Origin: Arcobacteraceae bacterium
Lineage (GTDB): Bacteria; Campylobacterota; Campylobacteria; Campylobacterales; Arcobacteraceae
Reading direction: 5' to 3'
DNA length: 38,935 bases
Assembly (NCBI GenBank): GCA_028375605.1
Contig: JAONGR010000013.1
Location: 1 to 38,935 of the forward strand
Both the position numbers and the translations under genes were made by a program. Shown here in pieces: positions 7,979-16,054 of this stretch (position 1 is its first letter; each line of letters begins with the position of its first letter). A model generated the notes under the pieces. It searched no databases, was not told the origin of the DNA, and worked only from the letters and a program-made list of their open reading frames with translations.

Positions 7979-8230
7979 ATTTCAATAGAATATAAATCAA
8001 CTTAAGTTTTAATCAAGAGAGTACTTTGAAACCCCTCATCAGACTGTGTCAGCAAAAGATACTCCCTAGTATTTTTGCATTGTTAATCTCTCTTAATCCT
8101 AATTTGTGTCAAAAGGTATAGAATGTGGACTTTTTATTTAGATACTTTTTAACAAGTAATATTAAATTTTTATTAATAAAATTTTTATTATTAATTAGCT
8201 AATATTTAATAAAGGTAAGGATAGAGGACT

Positions 8231-8764
8231 ATGATAAAATTAAAATTTATCCCCACTAAAATAGGAATAGTAATTACATTTAGTTTATTATTTAGTGGTT
8301 GTGGAACTGCTTCAAAAGAGGTTTCAGGGATAATGGGTGGGAATACACCTTCGTATAAATTTTCAAAGCATACTGGTATGCCAACGACAACAGGAGGTAA
8401 AATAGCAGGAGCTGCAGCTATTTTCGATGTTATTAATGATCTAGGCACATTTATTGCTAATTCGGATACTGGTCAATCAATTGGTAACTCAATCCGTAAC
8501 TCTAATTTAGTCGTATATGGATTTGATGGATTTGATGAGTTTGGTTATCACAAGGAAACAAAAACCGAATTTGATAGTGATGGGTTTAATGTTGATGGAT
8601 TTGATGAGTTTGGTTATCACAAGGAAACAAAAACCGAATTTGATAGTGATGGATTTAATGTTGATGGATACAATATTTCTGGGTTTAATAGAGATGGTTT
8701 CCATAAAGATACAGACACCAAATTTGATAATGATGGCTTTAATGCAGAAGGGGAATGGTTTTAA
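8231..8764 (+). CDS. Lipoprotein with tandem 23-residue repeats
   Basis: The 177-residue product has a lipoprotein signal (hydrophobic IGIVITFSLLFSGC, Cys at about residue 24 as the acylation site), so it should be anchored in an envelope membrane. A Gly/Ala-rich middle follows. The C-terminal third has two identical 23-residue repeats beginning GFDEFGYHKETKTEF and a third divergent copy (GFNRDGFHKDTDTKF). These Gly-Phe-Asp-rich units recall the 'GYD..GFN..G' repeats seen in some surface proteins. Ribosome site AGAGGA before the ATG. Function unknown. Located in element II, 53 bases before another lipoprotein on the same strand. Confidence 0.72.
   Translation: MIKLKFIPTKIGIVITFSLLFSGCGTASKEVSGIMGGNTPSYKFSKHTGMPTTTGGKIAGAAAIFDVINDLGTFIANSDTGQSIGNSIRNSNLVVYGFDGFDEFGYHKETKTEFDSDGFNVDGFDEFGYHKETKTEFDSDGFNVDGYNISGFNRDGFHKDTDTKFDNDGFNAEGEWF
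8528..8665 (+). repeat. Two tandem 69-bp repeats inside the lipoprotein gene
   Basis: Copies 8528-8596 and 8597-8665 differ at about one base (GGG/GGA). The length is a multiple of three, so gain or loss of a unit keeps the frame. The near identity points to recent duplication. Confidence 0.85.
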
Positions 8765-8817
8765 GTTCTTCTTAAATCATTTTTTATATAGCCTACAATA
8801 AAATAAAAAGAGGAAAA

Positions 8818-9237
8818 ATGAAAATATATATAATGATATTTCTTGCAATAGCAATAACAGGATGTAGTACTAGTCAAAATATAGAAGTACCATCTAAAAT
8901 ACTTTTGGATGGAGATACCAGGTTTATAGTTCAAAGAGATTCAAAATCATTTGGATCATTAGTGAATTATACAATAATGGATAATGATAAAATTATTGGA
9001 ACATTAGGATCTGGTGGTAAATTAATATGGGACAGAGATCAAAGTGATTTGGTATTAACTGCTATATCAACCTTTGGCAAAGATATAATATCTTCTCCTA
9101 TACAAGGAATAAAAAAGAATCATGGTTATAGATATGAGTTATTTAATAAAGAAGGTTATTTCTATTTTGTTAATAGTGCGAAGTATAAAGAAAGAGTATC
9201 AAATATTGTATTGAAAAATGGTTTTGATTCTAAATGA
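8818..9237 (+). CDS. Small lipoprotein (139 aa)
   Basis: A lipobox (AIAITGC, Cys at residue 16) follows a short hydrophobic signal, so the mature protein is lipid-anchored. The rest is predicted beta-rich (FIVQRDSKSFGSLVNYTIMDNDKIIGTLGSGGKLIWD), loosely like small DUF2846-type lipoproteins, but I do not assign a family. Ribosome site AGAGGA directly upstream. It follows the repeat lipoprotein on the same strand and is probably co-expressed with it. Cargo of element II. Confidence 0.7.
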   Translation: MKIYIMIFLAIAITGCSTSQNIEVPSKILLDGDTRFIVQRDSKSFGSLVNYTIMDNDKIIGTLGSGGKLIWDRDQSDLVLTAISTFGKDIISSPIQGIKKNHGYRYELFNKEGYFYFVNSAKYKERVSNIVLKNGFDSK

Positions 9238-9287
9238 TTCATCATATTTGATATAAACAGAAGTTTAAAACCCCTTAGATTATATGT

Positions 9288-9503
9288 TTAAACTTGAAGA
9301 AGTCTTGAGGGTTGACAGATCAATACACCAATTGCATATTCTTTATACATAGAATTAAATCTATATTTTAATCTCCATAACTTTGAACCATTAGGATTCA
9401 CTTGTAAGAATAATCCTCTACCATCAGAAAGTTTGTATTTTTTCTCTTTCGGTTTTACACTTTTAACTTTATTTGCTGTTAATGGTATTGTTTGTCGTGA
9501 CAA
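9288..9503 (-). pseudogene. P4-type tyrosine integrase, N-terminal remnant
   Basis: The first ~59 residues (PLTANKVKSVKPKEKKYKLSDGRGLFLQVNPNGSKLWRLKYRF) are the DUF4102 arm-binding domain that opens P4-like integrases, which commonly insert at tRNA and tmRNA genes. The frame then goes into unrelated residues and stops; the catalytic domain is gone, and I find no continuation in other frames before 9238. It lies at the right end of element II, beside arm-like repeats and the 9721 repeat, so it was probably that element's integrase. The element can no longer move on its own. Confidence 0.8.
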
Positions 9504-9521
9504 TGAATATCCCTTCTCTAT

Positions 9522-9537
9522 TTTAGGGGGTATTTTA
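9522..9537 (-). repeat. Putative integrase arm-type repeat, inverted copy
   Basis: An exact reverse complement of the 16-mer TAAAATACCCCCTAAA found at 6305-6320. It sits just upstream of the integrase remnant start (9503), where arm sites and autoregulatory sites are expected. Confidence 0.5.
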
Positions 9538-9574
9538 TTTTTACTTTTAGTGGGTATTACGAATACCCCCCCCC

Positions 9575-9588
9575 TAAAATACCCCCTA
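9575..9588 (+). repeat. Putative integrase arm-type repeat, partial direct copy
   Basis: Fourteen bases (TAAAATACCCCCTA) of the same 16-mer in direct orientation. A C-rich tract (9566-9574) and a further GGGTATTACGAATACCC inverted pair lie next to it. Confidence 0.45.
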
Positions 9589-9720
9589 TAAATTCATATC
9601 ATAGATATAAGAAGAGTATAACGGGCTAAACAGTAAATAAGCCTTAAGCCCAGTGTTTTAAGTGTTTGTTGTGGATAATTCTAATGTTTTTGAGTGGGTT
9701 ATTTGTGGTTAAAAAGTGTG

Positions 9721-9745
9721 ATTGGTGGAGTCGTGGAGGATTGAA
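9721..9745 (+). repeat. Perfect 25-bp copy of the ssrA 3' end (shared attachment site)
   Basis: Identical over 25 bases to 16030-16054, which includes the 3' CCA end and acceptor/T-arm part of ssrA. It is the distal boundary of element I and also the ssrA-proximal boundary of element II. The next 150 bases up to the integrase gene are gene-free and carry repeated TATATCA/TATCAT-type words that could be arm sites. Confidence 0.88.
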
Positions 9746-9906
9746 TTATAGTCCCTAAATATATCAAATTATATCATTTTTCATCAAGTTGTATCGTATC
9801 CCATCACTAAGGTATTTATAAAGGTTCTTACTATTAACACTCATATATCATTCTATTACAAAAAATAACACTATATATCATCTGTAGTGGGTAATAGGTG
9901 GAAAAA

Positions 9907-11028
9907 ATGGGAAGAATAAACACAAAATTTGCAGGTGTTTTTTATAGAGATTCAAAGACAAATAATAAAGCAGATAAAACATATTATATCAGATACAAAG
10001 ATACAAATCAAAAAGATACAGAAGTTAAAATAGGAAAATTTAGTGAGGGTGTTCGTGAAGCTTATTGTAACGCTAAAAGAAATGAAATAGTAACGAAGAT
10101 AAGACTAGGTGAAACTTTGCCTAATATAGCATCTAAAAAACGAATAAACATTATATCAGTTGATGTTATTGCTAAAAATTATTTTGAATATAGGGAGCTT
10201 CATAATAGCAAAGATATTAAAGCTGAAAGAGCTAAATATAATAATCACATAAAACCGACATTTGGAAACAAAGATATTAATAGAATTTCTATAAATGATA
10301 TAGCAAAATTACAAAGAGATAAAGCTAAACAATTTGCACCAAAGACTATTAATGTAATACTAGATCTATTTAGTACTATTTTTAATTATGCAATATCTCA
10401 AGATGTATATATCGGAGAAAATTATATATTAAAAGTTAAAAGATTGAAAGTAAATAATACTAGAGAACGATATTTAAATATAGAAGAGATACAGCTCTTA
10501 ATAGATACTGTTAGAGACGATGAATTGTTGTATCATTTTTGTTTATTATCTTTAAGTGTTGGGGGAAGGGTAGGAACTATATTAAATATTAAAAAAAGGG
10601 ATATTAATATTAGTAATAGAACTATTAAATTAGTAGATTTTAAAAATAATAATGATGTGTATAACGGATTTATCACTAAAGATGTTTCAGAGGTATTATT
10701 TAATAAATTGAGTACATTAGGTAACAATGATAACTTATTCCAAATTAACAACAAAGAATTAACAGTGAGAATGCTCCAAAGAAGACTTAAGCCAATTTTA
10801 GATGAACTATTTAACGATGGAATAGATGAAGATGATAATAAAAATAGATTTGTTGTACATAGTTTAAGACATACTTTTGCATCAAATTTAGCTATAAAAG
10901 GTACACCAATATATACAATTCAAAAATTAATGAATCATAAAGATATAACATCAACATTACGATATGCAAAACTTGATCCAACAAATGGTAAGGATAGTAT
11001 TGAATTAGTTATGGGTCATGTAATCTAA
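9907..11028 (+). CDS. Tyrosine recombinase (integrase) of element I
   Basis: An apparently intact phage/ICE-type integrase. A SAM-like core-binding domain lies around residues 88-165. Catalytic residues, counted from the GTG at 9898, are Arg224 (VGGRVGTIL), His321 and Arg324 (VVHSLRHTFASN), His347 (MNHKD) and the nucleophile Tyr356 (TLRYAKL). I place the start at ATG 9907 because AGGTGG lies five bases before it; the GTG at 9898 is part of that ribosome site. It lies 160 bases inside the 9721 repeat and reads toward ssrA, so it is the likely enzyme for excision and insertion at the ssrA 3' end. It differs in type from the P4-like remnant of element II. Confidence 0.9.
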   Translation: MGRINTKFAGVFYRDSKTNNKADKTYYIRYKDTNQKDTEVKIGKFSEGVREAYCNAKRNEIVTKIRLGETLPNIASKKRINIISVDVIAKNYFEYRELHNSKDIKAERAKYNNHIKPTFGNKDINRISINDIAKLQRDKAKQFAPKTINVILDLFSTIFNYAISQDVYIGENYILKVKRLKVNNTRERYLNIEEIQLLIDTVRDDELLYHFCLLSLSVGGRVGTILNIKKRDINISNRTIKLVDFKNNNDVYNGFITKDVSEVLFNKLSTLGNNDNLFQINNKELTVRMLQRRLKPILDELFNDGIDEDDNKNRFVVHSLRHTFASNLAIKGTPIYTIQKLMNHKDITSTLRYAKLDPTNGKDSIELVMGHVI

Positions 11029-11041
11029 ATAATTATTGTAT

Positions 11042-11069
11042 TTAATCCTAATATGTAAAATAGGATTAA
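11042..11069 (+). other. Inverted repeat after the integrase gene
   Basis: TTAATCCTA (11042-11050) pairs with TAGGATTAA (11061-11069). It could be a terminator between the integrase and the convergent gene at 11183, but no T-run follows. Confidence 0.35.
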
Positions 11070-11182
11070 TCAAACAATTAAAAGTATAAATACTTACGAT
11101 TTAGACTTTAAATAAAGGGATTTTAAAAAATATTTATTTTACTTTAAGTTAATAATCAAACAACGGTCAAACAAAGATTCTT

Positions 11183-12652
11183 TTATTTTGCCCATATTGG
11201 AACATAAGTTCTTGCCCTAGTACCAACACTTTCATCATAAAGAGAAATTTTGTTGCTTTCTAAAGTATCTTTAATAATTCTTGATACCATTGCTGTATTT
11301 TTTGTATCAATACCGAATCTTTCTCTTAATGTAGTATTCGTCATATAATCACTTTGAATATACTTTAAAGTACAGTGAAGATAACAAGCTCTTATTTTGT
11401 CTCCTTTTAGCATATCCTTTAATTCTTTATGTGCAAATAAAATTACACGAGTGTATCCATTTGTTGACTCAAATATTGGTGCTGGTAATTGATACAATTC
11501 TGTTTCAAATACAATTTTATCAATACCACTACCTCGTTCTTCACATATATTTATTCTTCTCATAAACGATGCTAAAATTTCATTTCTTGATTTAGGCGGA
11601 GTATCTAAGAATCTATCCGTATCTACAAGTGGTTCACCTGGGTTTGTCACTTCAAATCTATTGGCAAAAATTTCTATCATGACAGAATTACCCGTTTGAG
11701 AAAAATCTTGATGTATTATTGCATTTGCAACAATTTCTCGAATTGATAATTCTGGATACATTGGTTTATTTTCTCTAAATGCCTGTTTAATTACCTCATT
11801 TGTAGGTAGCATGTTATTTATATATGAAATTAAACCTTCAAATCCAACCGCGTATCCTTTATTGCCTTCAATTTCTTTGATTGTATAAACTTTTGAATTA
11901 TCCTTATATTGGATAACTCTAATTGATTTTCTTTTTAAATGACTAAAACTACTTAAATTTTTAGCAAATAGTATCGCCCCTAAATTTGTAATTAACCATT
12001 TTCCATTTTCCGATTTAGTTATCATATCATCTTGAGCAAGATTATTTAATATATTTTCTCTATTTTCAGGAAGTGGCAATTTCAATAACTCAAAATAATG
12101 TGTATAATCTAAATAAGTTAAAACTTCACTATCATCTAAATTTTCTACTGCAATTTGTTTTTCAAATGGTGTATTTTCAAATGCTCTCCAAAGCTCTCTT
12201 TCTTTCTCAGGAAGTTCTTTTAACTTTTTTTTATGTGAATTAAGTCTAATATATTCATTACCTTGAAAACTTACAGGATTAATGGCAGCAGGTGAGATTT
12301 CCAATAAAACTAAATTTTTATCATCAATACTTACTTCATAGAATTTAAAATTGATTTTTGGAGTTAATAATCGTAATAACCAATTTTCTAAAGCTTCTCC
12401 ACCTACTTTAGTAGATGATGGTTTAAAAGTAGTACCTATAATATTAAGGGATTCATCCTCTATACCCCACATTACATATGCGTTAGTTTTTCCATGAAGA
12501 GTAGCAGAATTTGACAGTGCACTAATATATTCACCTATCATCTCTTTATCATGATTATTATGTTTAAATTCTAGCCATTCTGTTTCTGCAGGCTGTTTTA
12601 ATAATTCTTTAATTAATATAACAATGTAATCTTCCGTTCGATCAATACTCAT
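11183..12652 (-). CDS. AlbA_2 (Schlafen-like) DNA-binding / GHKL-ATPase protein
   Basis: The 489-residue product starts with an AlbA_2 domain (about 20-150; ETEWLEFKHNNHD ... ALSNSATLHGKTNAYVMWGIED) and has a C-terminal HATPase_c_4-type region (about 300-400; REIVANAIIHQDFSQTGNSVMIEIFANRFEVTNPGEP and CEERGSGIDKI), followed by a winged-helix-like tail. The family is annotated as predicted transcriptional regulators or RNA/DNA-binding proteins and is common in genomic islands; some Schlafen-type members act in anti-phage defence. Here it is the largest cargo gene of element I and converges on the integrase. A defence role is inference. Confidence 0.82.
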   Translation of the reverse strand: MSIDRTEDYIVILIKELLKQPAETEWLEFKHNNHDKEMIGEYISALSNSATLHGKTNAYVMWGIEDESLNIIGTTFKPSSTKVGGEALENWLLRLLTPKINFKFYEVSIDDKNLVLLEISPAAINPVSFQGNEYIRLNSHKKKLKELPEKERELWRAFENTPFEKQIAVENLDDSEVLTYLDYTHYFELLKLPLPENRENILNNLAQDDMITKSENGKWLITNLGAILFAKNLSSFSHLKRKSIRVIQYKDNSKVYTIKEIEGNKGYAVGFEGLISYINNMLPTNEVIKQAFRENKPMYPELSIREIVANAIIHQDFSQTGNSVMIEIFANRFEVTNPGEPLVDTDRFLDTPPKSRNEILASFMRRINICEERGSGIDKIVFETELYQLPAPIFESTNGYTRVILFAHKELKDMLKGDKIRACYLHCTLKYIQSDYMTNTTLRERFGIDTKNTAMVSRIIKDTLESNKISLYDESVGTRARTYVPIWAK

Positions 12653-12933
12653 ACTAACTCTCTTATTTCTATAATTAAAGTATTTTAGCCAAAATTTATT
12701 AAAAATCTATTCTAAAGATAGATTAATGATGATAATGATATTATTTAGTCAATGAACAAGCAGGGTCTTAAGTAGAATTTCTACTTTTGTACTTCTGCGA
12801 AATAAAACTTACTTCATATTTCATAAAAACAACCAACTTAAATTTCAGATAGATACTTTATAGAATACATTTTATATTTTAACATTTATTATAAATCAAA
12901 TAGATTTATTTTCCTGAAGCTGTTTAAAATTAA

Positions 12934-13146
12934 AAAAGCACATATTTTAATAGTAAAGGTCTTAATCATCAAATATATGATTTAACAACATCAGAATCAA
13001 CATGGATTGAAAAAATAGATTTTTATAGTTACTGGAATGTTCAAGATATTTGTATTTATTCCAGAAAAGAAGTAGAATATTATTTACAGAATAAGATTTT
13101 AATGTTAGGATCAACATCTTTTTTTAAAGAGTGTTACTTTCATTAA
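12934..13146 (+). pseudogene. Orphan reading-frame remnant
   Basis: Within the 548-base gap 12653-13200, this + strand frame stays open for 70 codons (KGLNHQIYDLTTSESTWIEK ... IYSRKEVEYYLQNKILMLGS ... KECYFH) and ends at TAA 13144-13146. It has no start codon: an in-frame TAA lies directly before it. The residue pattern looks like real protein, so it is probably the 3' end of a lost gene. I do not recognise it. The remainder of the gap holds only small inverted repeats, for example AATCTAT/ATAGATT near 12718-12736. Confidence 0.45.
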
Positions 13147-13200
13147 ATCTAAATTTATTAAATAGAAAAAGATTATAAATACTCTTTTTCTGTTTTTTAG

Positions 13201-14271
13201 TTAGGAAACACTTATTCCATATTTTGGTAGAATATCATTTATAATATCGAATCTATGTGCTTTTAACGCAACATGAAAATTTCTCCAATCACTTGTCATA
13301 AAAGTATCTGTAAATTCAAATTTGTCATCTTTTTCATCTTTTGCTTTATCCTGTCCTATAGCTTTATGCTTCCAAGAACCTTCTCCTTTAGCAATATACT
13401 CCAAATCTTCGGCACCAAAACTAAAATCACCATTTGCAATTGATTTAATCCATAATTTATGTCGTTTTTCACCATCTTCTTCTTTAAATTCCATAAAGTT
13501 TTTATTAAATTGAGCCTTATCTTCGTTTGTAAAAATTTTTATCTCTTCTACCCTACCTGTATTTTGTAAATATGCTGCCAATTGACCGTACATATCGACA
13601 CATGCTCTGTTAAAAATATCTAAATTATCTCTGTCAACTCTTGTTCCTAATCCATTCGTATAACTCCACTCTAAGAATGGCATATCAGGACAGCTTAATG
13701 CCGCTCCATGTCCCATTGGAAAAGTAGCATTTAATGTTGCAGCAGTTGCTTTATCCCAAAATCCAAATTCATAATTGTGGCATACTAGTTCATCAACTTT
13801 ATTAATATCGTGAAGTTTACCTGCAAATCCTTGATGAGCAAAAGTATCTGCAAATACATGCATTGTAATTCCAAGTCTATGAAGCCCATATGATTTATCT
13901 TTATCTTTGATACAGGCATTAAGCATATCAACGGCTACATGACTATATGGTTTACAAACTAACTTATTTATAAAAGATCCATCTACATTTGAACCTGCAA
14001 CTTGTTCATTATTTCCAGGAAGAAAATGAAAGGGAACCCACACTAAATTATTTTCATGTGCATCTGTATAATATTTGATATCATACGCAGACATCTCGTG
14101 TGCAGAACTAATTCTGCTAAATGTTGCTCCATTTGTAAATGTAATAATTCCTGAATTTGTTGCATCATCAACATATTGTGCTGAATAAGCAATTGTATTT
14201 GCTTCTTCTTTATTAAAGCCTGCAATTCTAGCTAGGGCATAAGTAACTGTGTGGTGTCCATCTATTTGCAT
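13201..14271 (-). CDS. DUF6765 family protein
   Basis: A 356-residue product that opens with MQIDGHHTVTYALARIAGFNKEEANTIAYSAQYVDDATNSG, the hallmark of DUF6765. It also has HRLGITMHVFADTFAHQGF (about 130-150), recalling the His/Asp metal-site helices of zinc-dependent phospholipase C-like proteins. No signal peptide is evident. A metal-dependent hydrolase activity is plausible but unproven. Ribosome site AAGGA before the ATG. Its promoter region shares a conserved block with that of the CdiA-like pseudogene. Cargo of element I. Confidence 0.78.
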   Translation of the reverse strand: MQIDGHHTVTYALARIAGFNKEEANTIAYSAQYVDDATNSGIITFTNGATFSRISSAHEMSAYDIKYYTDAHENNLVWVPFHFLPGNNEQVAGSNVDGSFINKLVCKPYSHVAVDMLNACIKDKDKSYGLHRLGITMHVFADTFAHQGFAGKLHDINKVDELVCHNYEFGFWDKATAATLNATFPMGHGAALSCPDMPFLEWSYTNGLGTRVDRDNLDIFNRACVDMYGQLAAYLQNTGRVEEIKIFTNEDKAQFNKNFMEFKEEDGEKRHKLWIKSIANGDFSFGAEDLEYIAKGEGSWKHKAIGQDKAKDEKDDKFEFTDTFMTSDWRNFHVALKAHRFDIINDILPKYGISVS

Positions 14272-14299
14272 TTCTAATCCTTTTTATTTTGATATCTAT

Positions 14300-14331
14300 A
14301 CTATATCAAAACAATGTCACATAAAAAGTCA
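14300..14331 (-). promoter_or_regulatory. Promoter of the DUF6765 gene with shared upstream block
   Basis: On the minus strand, TGACTTTTTATGTGA (14317-14331) is followed after 11 bases by TATAGT (14300-14305). The same block with identical 11-base spacing to TATAAT precedes the gene at 14870-15800. GTGAC occurs twice, 12 bases apart, as in sites for a dimeric activator. Confidence 0.5.
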
Positions 14332-14563
14332 CACATGGATTCATATTATTTAATAATACGAATCTATAGAATCAGAAAATACTACTAACTTTATGATAAG
14401 GATTAAAGTGGATAAATATATTATATTTTTCTTTTTACTTTACAAAGTTCTACATAATTAGATTGTCTAATTTTCAGTAGTTAACATTATACGAATAATC
14501 TAAATATTCTTTATTGTTTTCTTGGTAATAAAGACTTAATGAAAGATATGGGTGCCTAAATAA

Positions 14564-14857
14564 TCACTTTTTCTTATAATTAACTAGATAATCATCAACC
14601 ATTTTTAGCTTCAAACTTTTAGTAAATCCATTATGTATCTTCAATAACTTTTTCATTGGAGAAAATACTCCACCGTCAATTGAATTTGTTGTATTATGAA
14701 TGACTAATTTCTTTTGATTTTTATAAGTAAAAAGATAAGGTAAATTTGTAATCAAACTTCGGTACTCCGACCTTACTCTTGGATAAGTATAATGTTCTTT
14801 TTTTGTAATTAGTGATGAGGATCTTTGATTCAAAAATTCTTGATACTTTTCATACTG
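14564..14857 (-). pseudogene. IS transposase, C-terminal remnant
   Basis: The open frame (from about 14857, reading QYEKYQEFLNQRSSS ... ) contains PYLFTYKNQKKLVIHNTTNS and DGGVFSPMKKLLKIHNGFTKSL. This corresponds to the C-terminal 'NTTN.(L/I)(E/D)GG......(K/R)..H.G' region of MULE/IS256-like DDE transposases. An in-frame stop lies just upstream and the catalytic N-terminal two thirds are absent. No terminal inverted repeats were found. It abuts the end of the CdiA-like pseudogene, so an insertion there may have removed the toxin-coding end. Confidence 0.65.
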
Positions 14858-14869
14858 TTACTTAATTTT

Positions 14870-15800
14870 TTAGTAAAAATTGTTTGGATTTGTTGATGTA
14901 GTTGCGTATACATTATCTTGATAAAAAGTTTTGAGTTGATTATAATCATTTTGATTTAGATCTGATATTTCACTTTGGCCATTTGTTGTTCCATCTTTAA
15001 ACTCATATTCATTTTTAACTGTAAATAGTCCATTTGAATTTTTTGTTATAAAATCTTGTGCTTGGGTATCTGTATCTTCTCCTAATATTAAAGACCAAGC
15101 TTTATCTGTTCCTCTTAGTCCTTGTTGAGATAATCTTGATTTTGCTTCTTGTAAAGAGATACCTTTTTCATCTGCAAAGTCTTGAGCATTTTCTTCTATA
15201 AACTTTATCTCTTTAGCATGTAATTGTCTATTATATTCAGTTGCACTTTGAGCTATTGTTTGTCCTGTGCTTATTTCACTCTCACCTCCTACGGCTGCGG
15301 CACTTAATCCTCCTATGAGTCCAGAGACTTGTATTTGAGTATCATTTTCTAGTCCATCATATAATGGTGAAACAAGTTCATTTACTCCTGCTGCTACTGC
15401 TCCTGCTGTTGCATCTTGACCTAAGAGTTCTGCTGTTCCTGCACCTACAAGACTATGTAAGGCTACTTTTCCTACCGCACCATCTTTAAAGAGTGTATTA
15501 TCTTCTCCTAGGTATTGACTCATAGAAGTATCTCCTGCAGCTCTAAATCCTAAGTTTGATACATTTGTTATAAGTCCTATTGTTAAACTATTCTTGATAT
15601 CTGTTCCATATACAGTAGAATCAACTGTACTTCTTACAACTGTATTTGATACACCTTGAGAGTTTTTATTATATTATCTGCTGTAAGTTGTTCTTTTATA
15701 TCTTTATCACTTACTTCGATTTTTGCAACTTTAAGTATCTCTTTTATATGTCCTTCTGATTCTATATTTATCAATGTTTTTCCTTATTAATATCGTTCAC
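14870..15800 (-). pseudogene. CdiA/filamentous-haemagglutinin-type pretoxin protein, frameshifted
   Basis: From 15523 down, the frame encodes LHSLVGAGTAELLGQDATAGAVAAGVNE ... GQTIAQSATEYNRQLHAKE, the conserved pretoxin region of CdiA-type contact-dependent toxins. Upstream, the GTG at 15800 has AAGGA at eight bases and a promoter. Reaching the pretoxin needs two frame changes, near 15777-15781 and 15663-15667, each at a run of five A; adding one A at each restores a frame of about 310 residues (MNDINKEKTLINIES..., then SQGVSNTVV...). The protein ends NPNNFY with no toxin domain beyond. Either a decayed orphan cdiA-CT or two homopolymer sequencing errors. Confidence 0.65.
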
Positions 15801-15820
15801 TAATGATTTCCTTTTTACAC

Positions 15821-15852
15821 ATTATACCTATGAATTATCACACAAAAAGTCA
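15821..15852 (-). promoter_or_regulatory. Promoter of the CdiA-like gene with shared upstream block
   Basis: TGACTTTTTGTGTGA (15838-15852, minus strand), then 11 bases, then a consensus TATAAT (15821-15826), then a ribosome site and GTG start. The block and spacing match those before the DUF6765 gene. Confidence 0.55.
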
Positions 15853-16029
15853 TATTTCCACTTATTTATGAATGGTTATACTAGTTAAAATATGTCAAGA
15901 GTAATTATATGAATTAAAAAACTTACTAACTTACAACTACATTGAATTATTATCTGGTGGTCTTTCTATCGTCTTTTTTTTTCAAAATCTACAAAGTTTT
16001 TTAGGAAGTCAGTGTTTAAAGGTTATTTT

Positions 16030-16054
16030 ATTGGTGGAGTCGTGGAGGATTGAA
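16030..16054 (+). repeat. Attachment site at the ssrA 3' end
   Basis: These 25 bases cover the last 23 bases of ssrA (including the encoded CCA) plus two flanking bases. They are repeated exactly at 9721-9745. Insertion here leaves ssrA intact, since the element brings its own copy of the 3' end. Confidence 0.88.

Noticed and set aside
7500-7980. Group I or group II intron, RNase P RNA, SRP RNA or 6S RNA
   Set aside because: I could not find a domain V, the group I core elements or the conserved blocks of the other RNAs, and there is no reverse transcriptase or endonuclease nearby.
9560-9590. CRISPR-like repeats in the C-rich tracts around 9522-9590 and 6297-6320
   Set aside because: Copies are few, of both orientations and without regular spacers; integrase arm sites fit better. 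No cas genes are present.
14332-14563. Search for an intact IS (terminal inverted repeats, target duplication) around the transposase fragment
   Set aside because: No matching ends could be found by eye, so only a remnant is reported.
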